From the NCBI RefSeq assembly GCF_000143535.2, contig NC_037316.1, positions 1,178,001 through 1,242,000 on the forward strand: a stretch of 64,000 nucleotides of DNA. Direction: 5' to 3'. This document shows, in pieces, positions 1 through 12,244 of the stretch (the first letter of the stretch is position 1; the number at the start of each line of letters is the position of its first letter). A program made the translations under genes and the position numbers. The notes below the pieces were generated by a model that was not told the DNA's origin, ran no database searches, and saw nothing but the letters and a program-made list of their open reading frames with translations. This stretch comes from Botrytis cinerea B05.10. Taxonomy: Eukaryota > Ascomycota > Leotiomycetes > Helotiales > Sclerotiniaceae.

Positions 1-254
1 GAAGCATCAAATCTAGGTATATATGTAGTTCAGTAATCCTTAACCATTCCATGTATGCAATATCCTGTTCCACTGCTATAAGCATAAAACCCCCCTTACC
101 CAACGCCATATATCATACAGCATGTACATACGCCTGAGCCTGTGTCATCCGATGTAGCCAATCCCTCATCAAGTTTTGATACCCAACACCCATCAAATGC
201 CACATCAATACCGATTCTCCTCAACTACCACATTGTTTCATGCCGAAAAAATAT
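1..254. other. 3' flank of the SNF11-like gene
   Basis: No independent gene is seen. This stretch lies downstream of the minus-strand stop codon at 255-257 and probably carries the 3' untranslated region. The short plus-strand frames here and just beyond read through the antisense of glutamine codons and are not credible genes. Confidence 0.5.
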
Positions 255-2090
255 TTATCTTCCCGGCATTTGTCCCATATTCATCATTTGGTTCTTTTGG
301 GCTTCCTGCATCATCCTCTGTCTCATCATCTCGTTTTGCATCTTTTGCTGGTGTTGCTGCTGCTGCTGTTGCTGCAATTGATTTTGATTTTGGTTAAGAC
401 CAGGCATTCCCATGTTTTGTTGACCTTGCTGCTGAAGCTGCTGCATTTGGCCCATACCAACCATGCCGCCCATGCCGCCTTGAACCATTTGTCCTTGTCC
501 TTGCGCCATCCCATTTTGTCCTCCCATCATATTCTGTACGCCCTGGCCCATGTCACCCTGTTTCTGCCCTGCAGCCTGCATTAAATTTACGTGTTGCTGT
601 GCCTGCGCTTGTGCTCGATTTGTTGCGTTTGGTGGCCCAGCCGGTGTATCTTTCTTAGGATCTACGCCTGGATAAAGGGCCTGTAATCGTTCATATGCCT
701 CCTTTAATATCTCTCTCCGATCTTCGTGCCCTTCTTCGGGTTTCGATGCTGGATCGTCGTCGTTCGTGGGCGCAGATATAGGGATGGTATGCGCGGGTTT
801 ATATGTAAGAGTTGGTGCGAACATGATTGCGGGATGCGAGGGGATCTGAGCTGCGGGCTTGTGAGAGCGATCGGCGATTGCGGCAAGGTAAGCTAGATTC
901 GATTGTAGTCGTCGCATACATCTTCAGATTCGTTAGTAAATGCTTCAGTCTCAACACGTGTAGGGGACAAACTGCATATATTCGGTCGCCAGAAGTTTTT
1001 GCTCCGCCTCAAGCGTTGCCTTCTCGGCGGGATCCTCCGTTTTGTTATTCTTCAAATCAGTCTGCAAAGCTATAATACGCATAATTTCCAACAACATCTC
1101 TCGATTGATATCTAGTAGTACGGTGACCCTTTCTTTCTCTCGAAGTTCTGAGCCAGGACTCAATGGCGTGCTCATGGCGGCTCCGGCGTTTTCAGAATTT
1201 CGTACACCTGGTGGGAAACTTGGGGTCTGCGGGGTCAAGCTTATTCCTCCTTGTTGATTGTTGTTAGGGGTTTGATGATGTTGCTGGTTGAGATTTGGTG
1301 GTACAGCGAATTGCGCGTTTGACGCGCTTGGTGGTGTGCTCTGGGGAAAATTTCCGTAGGGAGAAACGCGGGAATTCGCCGACGTCGGCGTCGGTGTAGA
1401 AGATGGCGGTGGCTGCATACGCTGTATTTGATGCTGCTGCTGTGGTATCATCGCGGAAGGGTTCATCCCATATTGTGGAGGCGCATTCGATGCGGTCGGC
1501 ATGAAGTTCGAAGGGTGTGATACGGAAGATGATGTAGCGATATTGTTGCCGTAAGGAGAGCTTGTATATGGCGTCTGATAGGAAGGAACTACTTAGAAAT
1601 AATCAGTCATCTTGCCTTGTCTGATTTCCATTGTGAGTAGTAACAAGTTGCTGCCTGCCTTTCTGCTCAACGTGAATGACTGCATGTATATTCGACACCT
1701 CGCATACCCTTCATAGTCTACTGTACAGGAACTGTGTAGTCTTTCGTCTGAACATTGACGCGTGTGCAAGATATGCAGCTGCAATGAGTTCTTATAGCAG
1801 ATTACAGGAGAATTATAAATGTGCAACTCACCATTTCCACCAGCCATATGCGCCAAACCGCTGTTCTGCATCATTCCCATCCCACCCGCATTACCAGCCA
1901 TGCCGGGGCCAGATGCGCCGTAAGGAGATTGATGACCTCCGGGCCCGTATTGTTGAGCATTATACATCATGTGCTGAGGCTGTTGTTGACCTTGTTGATG
2001 GACATTTTGGGGAGCCTGTGGATGGCCGCCATTGGGATTGAAAGACTGCGTATTGTTCCCCTGTCCAAAAGAGTAATTTGGTGCATACAT
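255..2090 (-). CDS. SNF11/SS18-type SWI/SNF complex subunit (Q-rich)
   Basis: Three exons fit: 2090-1832, 1588-973 and 921-255, giving 513 residues. The second intron is 51 nt (donor GTTTGT at 972, branch TTTACTAACG, acceptor AAG at 922). Splicing it joins EYMQ to CMRRLQSNLAYLAAIADR, rebuilding an SSXT/SNF11-like domain at about residues 240-311 (helix VTVLLDINREMLLEIMRI, then the NLAYLAAIAD signature). Members of this family (yeast Snf11, human SS18) are accessory subunits of SWI/SNF nucleosome remodellers and act in the nucleus. The N-terminal half is G/Q/P/M-rich (YGPGGHQSPYG) and the C-terminus has a polyQ run (residues about 400-450) followed by a Q/M-rich helix, as in transcriptional coactivators. 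Start ATG 2090 is the first in frame and gives an intact exon. The family call rests on the domain; low-complexity flanks are uninformative. Confidence 0.8.
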
Positions 2091-3120
2091 GGCTCTTGGA
2101 AGTCAATAAAGGGGCCTATGATAGGCTGCCTATCATAATCTCAAGTTGCACATACGCCGCACGGCAATGATTTAGCTGGGAATTGCTAGATCGACTTTCG
2201 TTCGTTCGGGAATGTGCGTAAGGCAATGCCAAGGGTCTTTGATTCCCGTTGGGTGGTCTCGTTTCGGGAAGTTTTTCCTGGGGTAATTTGGAGATGGGTG
2301 GGCTGTAGAATGTGGGATGGGTAGATGACGGTCTCTTGAGCTACTTTTTTGCTGTCCTCTTTCTTTTCCAGTATTACGATGTGGGTTGTTTTCTGGGGTG
2401 TGAGAAATTAATGCGCGTTTGCCTTCGGATGCATCGTAACTAGAACCGAGCTCAAATTTGGCAAGGATTTTTAACCGAAGCCAGATCGAGTGGTAGAGAA
2501 TCAATCTAGACTAGGAATGTGAACATATTTGGAAACGATTCATGCAACGACATGGTATAGACTTCACTAGTTGTACGTTCAAAAGGCGATATAGAAAGAA
2601 TTAGATGGCTTCAAATCCTTCAGGATGTGTTAATGGGCAGACCCTGACCGACATGAGGGTTCAGATCTTGGTTCTCGTGGTACCGTTGTTGCCCCATTCT
2701 TTGACTGTTGATCGCAGTCTTTGCTAGAATCAAAATGATGGGCTTGCCTCAATCACTGTAAATCTTTAGCCCGCATCTGCTCAGTGGTAAGATCGGATTG
2801 CGCATGCATGACAACATGCTCCTAGCTATGCACAATCATTGACTTACAGCTGTACAGTGGCTGATTCGTCTACTCTTCCAGTGTTTCTTGAGGTTGTGAG
2901 AGTCTTGTGGGCTCTGATATAAGCATTGCTATGCAAACAAACCTCTTATATCTGGCGGCGCTTTCATCGGAAGGGGAATATGCATGTCCGTCCCAGTAAA
3001 GATTAGGTACGGGTAATGGTAACACAAGCAAGCACACATCTTCAGTTCCAGATAATCATTACTTTTTCTATTTTGCCATTATGCTTACTTATTAACCAAT
3101 CGCTGACAACAAGCTACCGA
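2091..3120. other. intergenic: SNF11-like promoter and 3' flank of the esterase gene
   Basis: About 1 kb between two minus-strand genes. It should hold the promoter and 5' leader of the SNF11-like gene and the 3' end of the esterase transcript. No coding region is supported; a 110-codon minus frame at 2172-2504 has no recognisable domain and lies where a leader is expected. Confidence 0.5.
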
Positions 3121-4424
3121 CTACCAATATGTAGCATATTTCGAATTTCCTTTTACAACATTTAAAAATTCTTGAGCAATGACTTTATCTGTTCCTTGAG
3201 AAGGGTGTAGTTCGTCGTACCACATATAGCCATCTAAGCTTCCTGGCTGCTTGGGGCATGGTGATCCAGAGACAGCACAGAGAACGTATGATGCATCGAC
3301 TACTGCTGGTGCTGGTAAATACTGGGTTGGATTGTTGTAAATGTCGGTAAGTAAAGAATTGGTATCGAAGACGGCGATCGACGCTCCTGGGTAACGCTTT
3401 TTAATTACTATTTCAAATGGTACTCGGTAGTCGAATATGCTGTTGGCCAATTGCGTATATTCTTTCATCTTCCCGCTGATTTCTGAGATGTTGCTTGGCT
3501 ACGAATGTGTAAGTTCAAACGCCATATGGGAAAAGAGCTGAGATTCTCACTTTGTTGGGCCAATAATGGCTAGCATTCAATCCTCCTGCACCTGGCATAC
3601 CATACAATGGCGTTAGTTGTAACGGCGCATTGTTCATTAGAACAAAATATCTGGCTCCGGTCTGGTAGATCCCATCAAATCTATCGAAAATGCAATCAAC
3701 GTAGTCTGGAATGGTTGCCCCATTCAAGGAAGAGTCTGTCAAAAATGCACCTTCTCCCAGATCGTTGGTACCGATCCACATTGAATATACCGTGTTGTCA
3801 GGCTTGCGGTTGGTGTAGAGAGTGTTGGTATTTGTGGATGAATTGATATACTTAACATCCGCAGTGAACGCATCGACTTCATAGACAACATCAGGGAAAG
3901 GTCCAGAGATGCTGGCTAAATATCGATTGATGATTGCGTTGGAGCAGACAGCTCCGGCGACAGCGTAGTCATAAAGCTTAGCTCCGCTATAGTTGGACAC
4001 CCATCGATCCCAGGTGACGCCTCCACCAGCGGTCGAATTGCTGGATGGAAGTAAAGTTCCTGGTGGCGGTGCAGAGCCGTTGTGAGTTTGAAAATAACTC
4101 AGTCTAGACTCGTCTGTATAACTATTGTCGAATTAATTTAAGCCATTATCTCTCTGATGATTGTCCGAAAGATAGTCAAAACTCGTGAGGATAATCACCA
4201 TCAACTTACCTGTCTCCAAAAGCCACTAAGTTTTCAAACCGCGGGATCCAGCCATGTTTTTGTGCAGATGATGCCAAATCTGTCTTCGATGCATCTGGCA
4301 TAGCAGTCGACAACCCATATCCAGTAAACAAAGGAACCGAATACTTAGAGACTCTCATCTTGTCTGTTATCCCAATTCCCAAGCAGAAAAGTAACGCAAA
4401 CCACATGGAGAAAAGCCAAGACAT
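3121..4424 (-). CDS. secreted GDSL/SGNH esterase, CE16 acetylesterase-like
   Basis: Three exons: 4424-4210, 4121-3551 and 3498-3121, giving 387 residues. The first intron splits the catalytic serine codon (AG|T), restoring block I as FGDSYTDE with Ser72. Other SGNH blocks are visible: a block II glycine in AVAGAVCS (about 128), block III WIGTND (Asn about 191), and the Asp-His pair in WYDELHPS (Asp357, His360). Fungal CE16 enzymes remove acetyl groups from the non-reducing end of xylo-oligosaccharides; the FGDSYTDE and DELHPS forms resemble that family, but substrate is inferred. The chosen ATG (4424) gives MSWLFSMWFALLFCLGIG, a good signal peptide; longer in-frame starts (to 4493) would add a hydrophilic stretch before it. 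Several NxS/T sites (NSST, NYS, NAS) suit a secreted glycoprotein. The likely role is plant cell-wall degradation. Confidence 0.85.
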
Positions 4425-5563
4425 GACGAGAATTTCCCAGCCTTTATATCTATCCATCCATCCTCCCATCTCCACCTTCCATTCAACCAGCACCGACCTG
4501 ATCCCATATTAAGTTTTCGGAGTATCATCCAACCTGTCCGTTGTCATTTTTCCGAACCTTGGAAAGCTAAAGACACGAGTAGCAAGCGGTAGATAGTATA
4601 CCCCGCACAAAATACCCCGCGATATGTCAAGGTACATGCCGGTTGAATAGACGAAAATGCTATTTTGCCGAAGTAGCGAATTGAAGAGAATGTTGCCGGA
4701 CTTCGGACGAAAAGTTGGAAGTGTCTGAAGCTCTGATGATCAATCAGATAACTGTCCGTAACAACTTGTCAACTAGAGAGACAATCATTCATAGTCGACC
4801 ATGATTTCATGATGCCAGCCAATATTATTAATGTTCTCTACGACAGCCTCATCTCGGATCAAGATGGCGAGATCCTCATCCAATTTAGGTAACAAAATCG
4901 GTATCCGTACCAGGTGCATATAGGCTGAAGTTGTTATATGGGCTTTTGAGCGTGAGAACTTCGGACAACAAATAATAAATGTGGATGAAGATTGGGACAG
5001 GAAATTGTGTGCCCGTCGTTCGCCTCATTTTTTTTTTCTTTCGACGAAGCTCCAACACTCTTGCTTCGACATATTATAAGTGTTAATAGTGAAACAATTG
5101 CGATCAGTCCATTGATGCAACGTACCAATCCCACAAAGTAGTCGTTGGGGTATATAAGGTGAGCCTCTGATTTTGAGATTATGCAATTAGAGAACAAGAA
5201 GGAAGGAATGGAGAATTATATTGAATTAGCGAAACGATTTATCTTGAATGTATATGTGTAGCATGAACATCCGAGGATTTCTCGTGCATCTGGCCATACT
5301 CTCGTCTTACTGTAGGATAGTCCTTATCCTTATTTCAAAAATGCAATTGCGTGCGAGCTTGCGTCCGCGTTGTTTTAGAACCCTTTTACCTAGAAGTGGG
5401 AGTGGGAGTGCAGATACAAAGGAGAAACCCCTCAAAACCTTCCCCCCTTTTCGAAGCTTTATAATCATTTCAATTGATATGATCATTGCAATTATATCAG
5501 AATACCCATTCATATCATACAATCACTCATACTATTTCATAGATTACTACATAACTATGTGTT
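4425..5563. other. intergenic: esterase promoter and dehydrogenase 3' flank
   Basis: About 1.1 kb between two co-oriented minus-strand genes. Short frames on both strands (for example near 4934-5197 and 5248-5577) lack domains and normal fungal codon usage. Nothing further is supported. Confidence 0.5.
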
Positions 5564-7052
5564 CTAGTAACTTCTAGGCAAGCCAAGAACCTTCTCTCCA
5601 ACATAATTCATGATCATCTCCCTCGAAACTGGTGCAATTCTTGGAACAAGACACTCTCTCAAGTATCTCTCAACATGATACTCCTGGGCGTAGCCCATGC
5701 CACCCAAACTTAACACGCTCCTTTCGCAGGCAGTAAAAGCTGCTTCAGCCGCTAGATATTTTGCACTGTTGCACGCAACGCCAACAGCTGTCTGGGTTAT
5801 TGTCTCATCCGTCGTCGAGCTATCATACAATCTCGCAGCATGATAAGTTGCCAGCTTTGCGGCTTCGAGGTGCATATATGCGTCGGCTAAGGGATGTTGA
5901 ATACCTTGATTCATACCTATTGGTCGACCGAAAACGATTCTTTCTTTTGCATACTGGGAAGCTCGGTACAGGGCAGCATACCCGAGACCTAGTGCTTCGC
6001 CTGCCAAAAGACATCGTTCAGCGTTCATGCCATGGAGTACGATTTTGAAACCCTGCCCTTCTTTGCCGATTAATGAATCACTATTAACAATGTAATTGTC
6101 GAAAAAAACTTCGTTTGCATCAATAGCACGCCCACCCATCTTTTTGATCTTCTTGAGTTCGAGACCGGGCTGTTTAGGATCGAAGTCGATGAAGAAAAGG
6201 GATAGACCTTCAGAAGGCTTTTTGACTTCTTCCAATGGAGTAGTTCTAGCCAATAGCACCATCTTTGTCGCAACCTGTGCCGAGGAAATCCATATCTTCT
6301 GACCCGATATTTTGTAAGTATCGCCTTCACGTCTAGCTCGGGTTCTGAGCTTCAGAGTATCCAAACCGGTGTTGGGTTCGGTGACTCCAAAACACGCTCG
6401 CCACGTACCGTCGATCAACTTGGGTAACATTCTTTGACGTTGCGAGGCCGTCGCAAATTTTGCCACAGGTTGGGTAGCATAGACATCTGGTATTAATGGA
6501 TTAGCAATGTAATGATTTGAATCACTGAGACCACAACATTGTTTCGGGGCCGTTGAATTTGAGAAGGCTGAGGTTCACGTCTGATCACCAGCATATTTAG
6601 GTCAGACGCACTTGCATGTATACTTTGTGCAGCAGCCATACCTCCACCGCTCTCAGATACGGTCTGCAAAAGCATTGTGGCTTCTGAGATTCCAAGACCT
6701 GACCCTCCAAGTTCTTCTGGAAGGGCAATGCCGATCCATCCACCATTTGCTAGATCTCGGTGTAAATCATGAGGATATTCCCCGGTTTCATCACGTTTCG
6801 CCCAATATTCCTGATGTGTTCAGTGAGAAGTTACTGCAGTTCGAACCGGAATGATCTTACATCAGGATATTTTGAGCAAATTTTGGCAATGGCTTCCCGA
6901 ACCTCCAGTTGTGTGTCTGAAAATCCACTTGTTTCCATCAGCGTATTGGCTCTTAGAGAGGTCGAAGCTGTGAATGCTCTCCTGGCAACCGCATTTTGAT
7001 TCAGTCTTATGCCAACCGATCTAGATATGTTCAAAACTCTGGTGCAAATCAT
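5564..7052 (-). CDS. mitochondrial acyl-CoA dehydrogenase (helix-G glutamate type)
   Basis: Three exons, 7052-6861, 6810-6612 and 6486-5564, give 437 residues. Splicing rebuilds SIHANVYATQPVAKFATASQRQRMLP across the second junction. The N-terminus (MICTRVLNISRSVGIRLNQN, later RRAFTASTS) is Arg/Ser-rich without acids, as in a mitochondrial presequence. Family signatures: CFGVTEPNTGLDT (substrate/FAD loop), KIWISSAQ, GFKIVLHGMNAERCLLAG, FGRPIGMNQGIQHPLADAYM and GGMGYAQEYHVERYLRE. The C-terminal loop reads PRIAPVSREMI where medium-chain enzymes have YEGT with the catalytic Glu. The Glu of NAERCLLAG (about residue 287) matches the position used by isovaleryl-CoA and long-chain dehydrogenases. The enzyme should desaturate an acyl-CoA in the matrix and pass electrons to ETF; a branched or short-chain substrate is plausible but unproven. 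Confidence 0.88.
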
Positions 7053-8001
7053 TATGCTTCTAGATCAAATTGGAAATGTCTCTTGTTTCAAGAAGATGTA
7101 GGCTAAAGCTTTGTTCCATTCGACACTTTTCATAGATAGAAGCAAAGTAGTAGTCAGTCCAGTTTTGGAAGCTGTTGCTCCCGCGGCTATTCGAGACAAG
7201 GCCGGAATTGACCGCGAAACCCTTGAACAATCCGATTGTTCCATTTCAATTGGAAGAATCCGAATTTTAAATGGAACTACAGTTGAAGAGTCAAGTTCCA
7301 TTGAGTATTATTTGTGGTTGGATTATTGTTGCGGGCGAGCCGGCGTCTGGCTCTTCGGGGAAGAAACAAACGGCCGGAAATGAGGACCGTGCACACCACC
7401 AAAACAATACGCACTTATGAGCGCCACACACGTGCCACAGTACCCAACTTCGGCCGGTTGTCTCTTCGCCGAAGAGTCTGATGTTTTAAAGCCCTTGTGC
7501 CTGGGCTGGGAGTGCAGTGCAGATATACGAAGTACATGAGAGACAGGCCTAACGATTGTTCCAATTCGCACCATACAATCGCTCCCATAGTAGTATATGT
7601 GACTACCATATAGTTATACGGTTTACCTAGGTAGCTTAGTAAAGAGACTCTGCATTGTACACAAACTATCTATGAAAGAAATCCGACACAATCATTTCGT
7701 CGCAGGCTCTAAAAGATAGAATTCATTGGGCGATCAGTGTCGTGAAACAGTCATGTGATTCAGAATTTAGGGATGAGCCGTTGACGCGTGGGGACAACCA
7801 AAACAATCATACAGCATCACTAAGTTTACGAAATTTAAGACTTCGGCCCATACTCTCATGACCACCACAACGCAAATCGCCCAACCTTCGATTAATGCTA
7901 ATAGCTTACAAAGATATGATCCTGCCATCTTCCAAGTAATTAATCACGTCAATATATTCGGTACTCTATAACACGACGCGCTGTTTTGAACAGCAGCAAA
8001 A
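7053..8001. promoter_or_regulatory. divergent promoter region, acyl-CoA dehydrogenase / INCENP
   Basis: The two flanking genes start 949 bp apart and run in opposite directions, so this segment must contain both promoters and both 5' leaders. No convincing coding frame crosses it. No specific factor site was identified; the assignment rests on position only. Confidence 0.6.
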
Positions 8002-11000
8002 ATGACGGCAATGCGACCAAACAAACGATTGCCCGTAGGGTCGAAAGGATGGATAGAAGAGGAACGATCAAACGCGCTGGAGCTTGCGGCAACAGAGGCA
8101 GAGGAGTTTACATTTGCTGCCAGGAATGAGATTGATTGGTTAAATGAACACATGGCCGAGATATTCAACAAGAATCAAGTGTATGTAAACAAACCTGGGA
8201 CATTCGGCACCCGCTGACCTTACGCCCTTTAGGAACGTTGCCGAAATATTTAAAACGCCGGGGAAGTTACGTGGGAAGACACCTAGAACAGCTAGGAAAC
8301 TGAATCAATTGGAAGTGCGCGCAGTATGTCTACCAAATGTACGTAGAGATTTAAACTAACAACAACCAGCCATTATCCGATGTCTTTTCAGCAACACCAC
8401 AAGGAGCCCCAAGTCCATTCAGACAAGCACATCACGAACGATCACCTCCAAAATTCCGAGTAGCAGAGGACGCCCCGGCAGAACCTCAGGAGCAACCTAC
8501 TCAACCGCAACCCACACCTTCGCGACCTACGCCTTCACATCGTCCATCTAGCTCCGGCACTGCGCATAGCAGTGTTCAGCGCAAATCTTTCATCAATGCA
8601 CTTGATTCTGGTTATTACGGAAGTCAGCTTGAGGAGGCGACGCAACCTAATACCCAACCTACCGAACCAGCACCATTCGCAACAACTCCACCCCGACCAC
8701 TCACACCCCGAGAAGATACAATCGACAGTGAAGGCAATGAGGATATTGCAAGTAATGCAGGCAGCATAGAGGATGAAGAAGGCACGCCCGAGGACAAGAA
8801 AGCCCCCGTCGAAGAGATTCCAGTCACAGATTTAGAATCTGAAGAAAAACGAACTGTCGAGGTCTCATTTCAATCTGCACGAGAACGTTCGCCAATAGCG
8901 GCCACTATTGAGGTAGAAGCACAGACGGAAACAGGGACAGAAGCTCAACAAATTGAGGCTGTAAAACAAGACAGGGAACCAAAAAACGAAGATCAGATCA
9001 TGGGCGAAGTCGAGTATCCAAATCTCGAGTTACAGCCTCATGATCAGAGCTCAGTCCATTCATCACCGGAAAAGCGCCCACAACATAAATCTCCATCTGG
9101 ATCTCCCTCAAAGGCACAATCTCCATCGAAAGAGCCCTCGGCAGAACCACAATCTTCGCCATTTGCCCGACAAGATGACCGACAAGATGAAGACGAGCAG
9201 ATGGATGATATTCCTGATGCTCAATCTGCTTCAGATGGATCAAGCCCCATACGCCCGATTTTCCGCAAAAGCAGTTTGAATTTTGCTTCTCTACCTGCGC
9301 GAGATTTATCCAAGAAAAGTCTCGGACATCGTACTTCGCGTACTAGTCACTATGGTCGGCCTACGGGCGGAAAGAGTCTGGGCAACGTTAAAGAAGATCT
9401 CGCAAACAAAAACGAAGATGAAATGGACGTTGATGAAGGGGTCGAGTCGACTGGACGGGAAGAATCTGAAGCCGAAACATTACTGGCACGTATTCACAAT
9501 AAAACATCGACACAACGTCTTCAGGACCAGATCAGTAAGCTTGGTCAGTCCCAGCCTACAACCAGACCTGCCTCGAAATCTCTTGTAGGTGGCATAATAC
9601 CCTCACGCCAGTCGATACAAGCGACTCAACCTCCAACGCCACAACATAAAGAGAAAGCATCGCCACCGTCAAAAGACAAGTCCTTCGCGACCCCAGGTGC
9701 CTTCCCCGAAGATGAAGATAGCTGGATTGGACCTCCAACAACAGCCTTGCAGGAAAAGTCGATTTTCAGCCCTCGCCCAACCATTTCCAAGAATCACACT
9801 GCAGATGTGATGGAGAGCGTGCGTGGCAAAGAAACTGTCAGTGGATCAGAATTCAACGTTCCCGACAATGAAGATGAAGGAAAGCAAACATCACCGATCC
9901 GGGACACCAATGTGAGAGGTCTAACTAAATCTATTTCAACTTCATTCATCTCCTCGCCCAAGAGAGCAGCTGGGTCACAAAGTCCTAACAAATTGATCTC
10001 GGTCTCTAACCCAAATCTTCCCATTAATGCAATCGATGAGGATTCTACGACTCCTCCAAAGTCTCCACCCAGAACTCTTAGGGGAAGTCCGTTAAAGGTC
10101 GCGAAAGACAAATTTTCATCGATTTTGAAATCAGGAAAAACTTTATTTGCAAGTAGCGCGGCTGCAAGTGCCGAAGCAAAAATTGAGACTCTATCATCAT
10201 CTACAAGAATTTACCAAAACAATGTGCCTTCCTTTGAAGACGTACTTCAAAATGAGAATAACGATGCGGAAGTCTCGTATCCGAAAATGGATATGCGTTT
10301 CAATGATTCGTTTCCCAATCGTATTCAAAGTCCTGTCAAAGCTACTACCCGTAAAACTAGAGCCTCTACTGAAAAGGAAGAGAAACGTAAAGAAGAGGCC
10401 GCTAGAGAGGCTAGAGAGGCCAAGGAAGCCAGAGAAGCGCAAAAGATGAATGATCAATTAGAGAAAGCACGCATGAAGGTCAAAGAGGACGCACGTGTTT
10501 ATCATCAAGAGCAAGAGCGAGCGGCAGCCATGCAGAGGGAATTAATCTCCCGAAAAGAGCAAGAGAAACAGGCCAAGACGAGTCAGGTTGAAGCGCCAAA
10601 GACAACTCGAAGTAGCCCACGAAGAACGAAAGCTCAATTAGAAGCGGAGGCCATAGCATCTACAGCTTCATCTGCCAATACGTCTTCTGGCAAGGATACT
10701 GATATGACCGATGCACCAGCATCAATGCCACCGCCTTCTATTCCAAGACCAAAATCTCAAATTGGGCGACCACAGGCTAAACGGCCATTAAGACCAGTGA
10801 AAGACGCTGCTCCCAAAGCCAAGGCACCAGCGACTGTGATACGTGTCGACACTGGCTCCTCACGTGGTCAGCAATATCATCCATCTAATACGACACTTGC
10901 AGCAACCTTGGAACAGTCCTTACAATCTTCCCAAGGCGGACACCTACGAAATAAAGCTAGCTCTAGTTCGCTACAAAGCAAATCCTCGAATAACAGCTTC

Positions 11001-12244
11001 AAGGCGCAAGCTAACAAAGCTCTAGAAGCAGCTGCACGAAAGAAGGAGGCGGATGAACTTGCTGCTCAACAAAGAAGGGATGCAAAGTTGGAAATGGAAC
11101 GCCAGCGAGCCGCTACGAAGGAAGAGCAAAGGCGACAGAATGAGCTAACTATTAAACGTGACCAAGAGCGTCAACGGGAGCAGCAGAAAGAAATCAGTCT
11201 TAGCGAGGCCAATAAAAGAGCCATCGAAAGGGCGAAGCAGAAGAGAGCTCCTCCACCAGCTATTCGACCTCAACAAAATACCGATCAATGGCTCGAAAAA
11301 TCATTGCCACCAGTTCCACTTCAAAGAAATGATCTAGGCGGACAAGCAAAAGCTGCCCGTATGAACACTGCCAAAGCACCCCCGAAGAGACCTTTGCTGG
11401 AGAACAATGAAGAGGTTGCTCGTCCACCCGTTCAGCGAAATGCTCCTTCAAATCACGGTGATCCTCGCACCAAACGTCAAAGGACCAACGAGTATCTTGA
11501 TGAAGAAGATGAATTGACTGAGTCTCATCCAAAAATGACTGCTCCCCCAATTCGTCAATCCAGTATTCGTCCAAAGGTAAGCCTACATTCATGATCAATT
11601 CAATTTGTTATATTAACTTAAGACAGGAGATGCCCACAAAGTCGTTGTTTGCAAGCGGATATGCTCACGCTCCACCACCCGCTAATCTACAAAGGTCTAC
11701 TATTGTTTCGCAACATCAGAATAAAATTGGTAATCCGATGGATATGACTCAGGTTTCTAAGGGAGCCATTCCATTTGCATCAAGCTCGAACGGACAGTCA
11801 TACAAAACACCCGCACGTAATGTAAGCCATGCCTCGGCAAAGGCGGCAAAGTCTGCAGCAAAATCATCACCACGATACGAGAATGGAGAGAACATTGTTC
11901 TTCCCGAAATACCTAGTGATAGCGAAGACGATGACGATGAAGATGATGAGAAAGAGAAGAAAGCATTTCAAGGACTTGGCTGGACAGATTCTCCTGAGAT
12001 TCGCAAACAACTGGCACTCCAGGAAACCATTGATCCATCTAAAATTTTCGGACGACCCCAAGCCTTGAACATGGAAGAGGTATTCGATAAAAGCAAGGAT
12101 CGATTCCACAAATTTAGGGCAAGGACATCCAGTGCCAATTGGAGTGGATCTGATCGCCTCACGGAAGAGGAGGTGCGTAAGGATCTGGAAGGGAGAGATC
12201 GTGTGCGAAGGCAAGGTGGATGGAGTTATGATCCCTCATTTTAG
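8002..12244 (+). CDS. inner centromere protein (INCENP/Sli15 family)
   Basis: Four exons, 8002-8180, 8233-8323, 8370-11576 and 11627-12244, give 1364 residues. The C-terminus carries an IN-box at about residues 1248-1315: NIVLPEIPSDSEDD, then GWTDSPEIRKQLALQ, IDPSKIFGRPQALNMEEVF. This segment binds and activates Aurora kinase. The N-terminus (about 30-65, AARNEIDWLNEHMAEIFNKN) resembles the INCENP helix that binds survivin and borealin homologues. Two long charged helical stretches lie in the middle (KRKEEAAREAREAKEAREAQ near 10380-10440, and RRDAKLEMERQRAATKEEQ near 11070-11130), like the INCENP single alpha-helix/microtubule-binding region. Many S/TP sites in disordered parts suggest CDK control. 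It should scaffold the chromosomal passenger complex at centromeres and spindle midzone. Start: first ATG after a CAGCAAAA context; splice junctions keep one frame. Confidence 0.88.

Noticed and set aside
255..584. Plus-strand frames rich in L, S and C over the polyQ region
   Set aside because: These are antisense readings of CAG/CAA codons of the SNF11-like gene.
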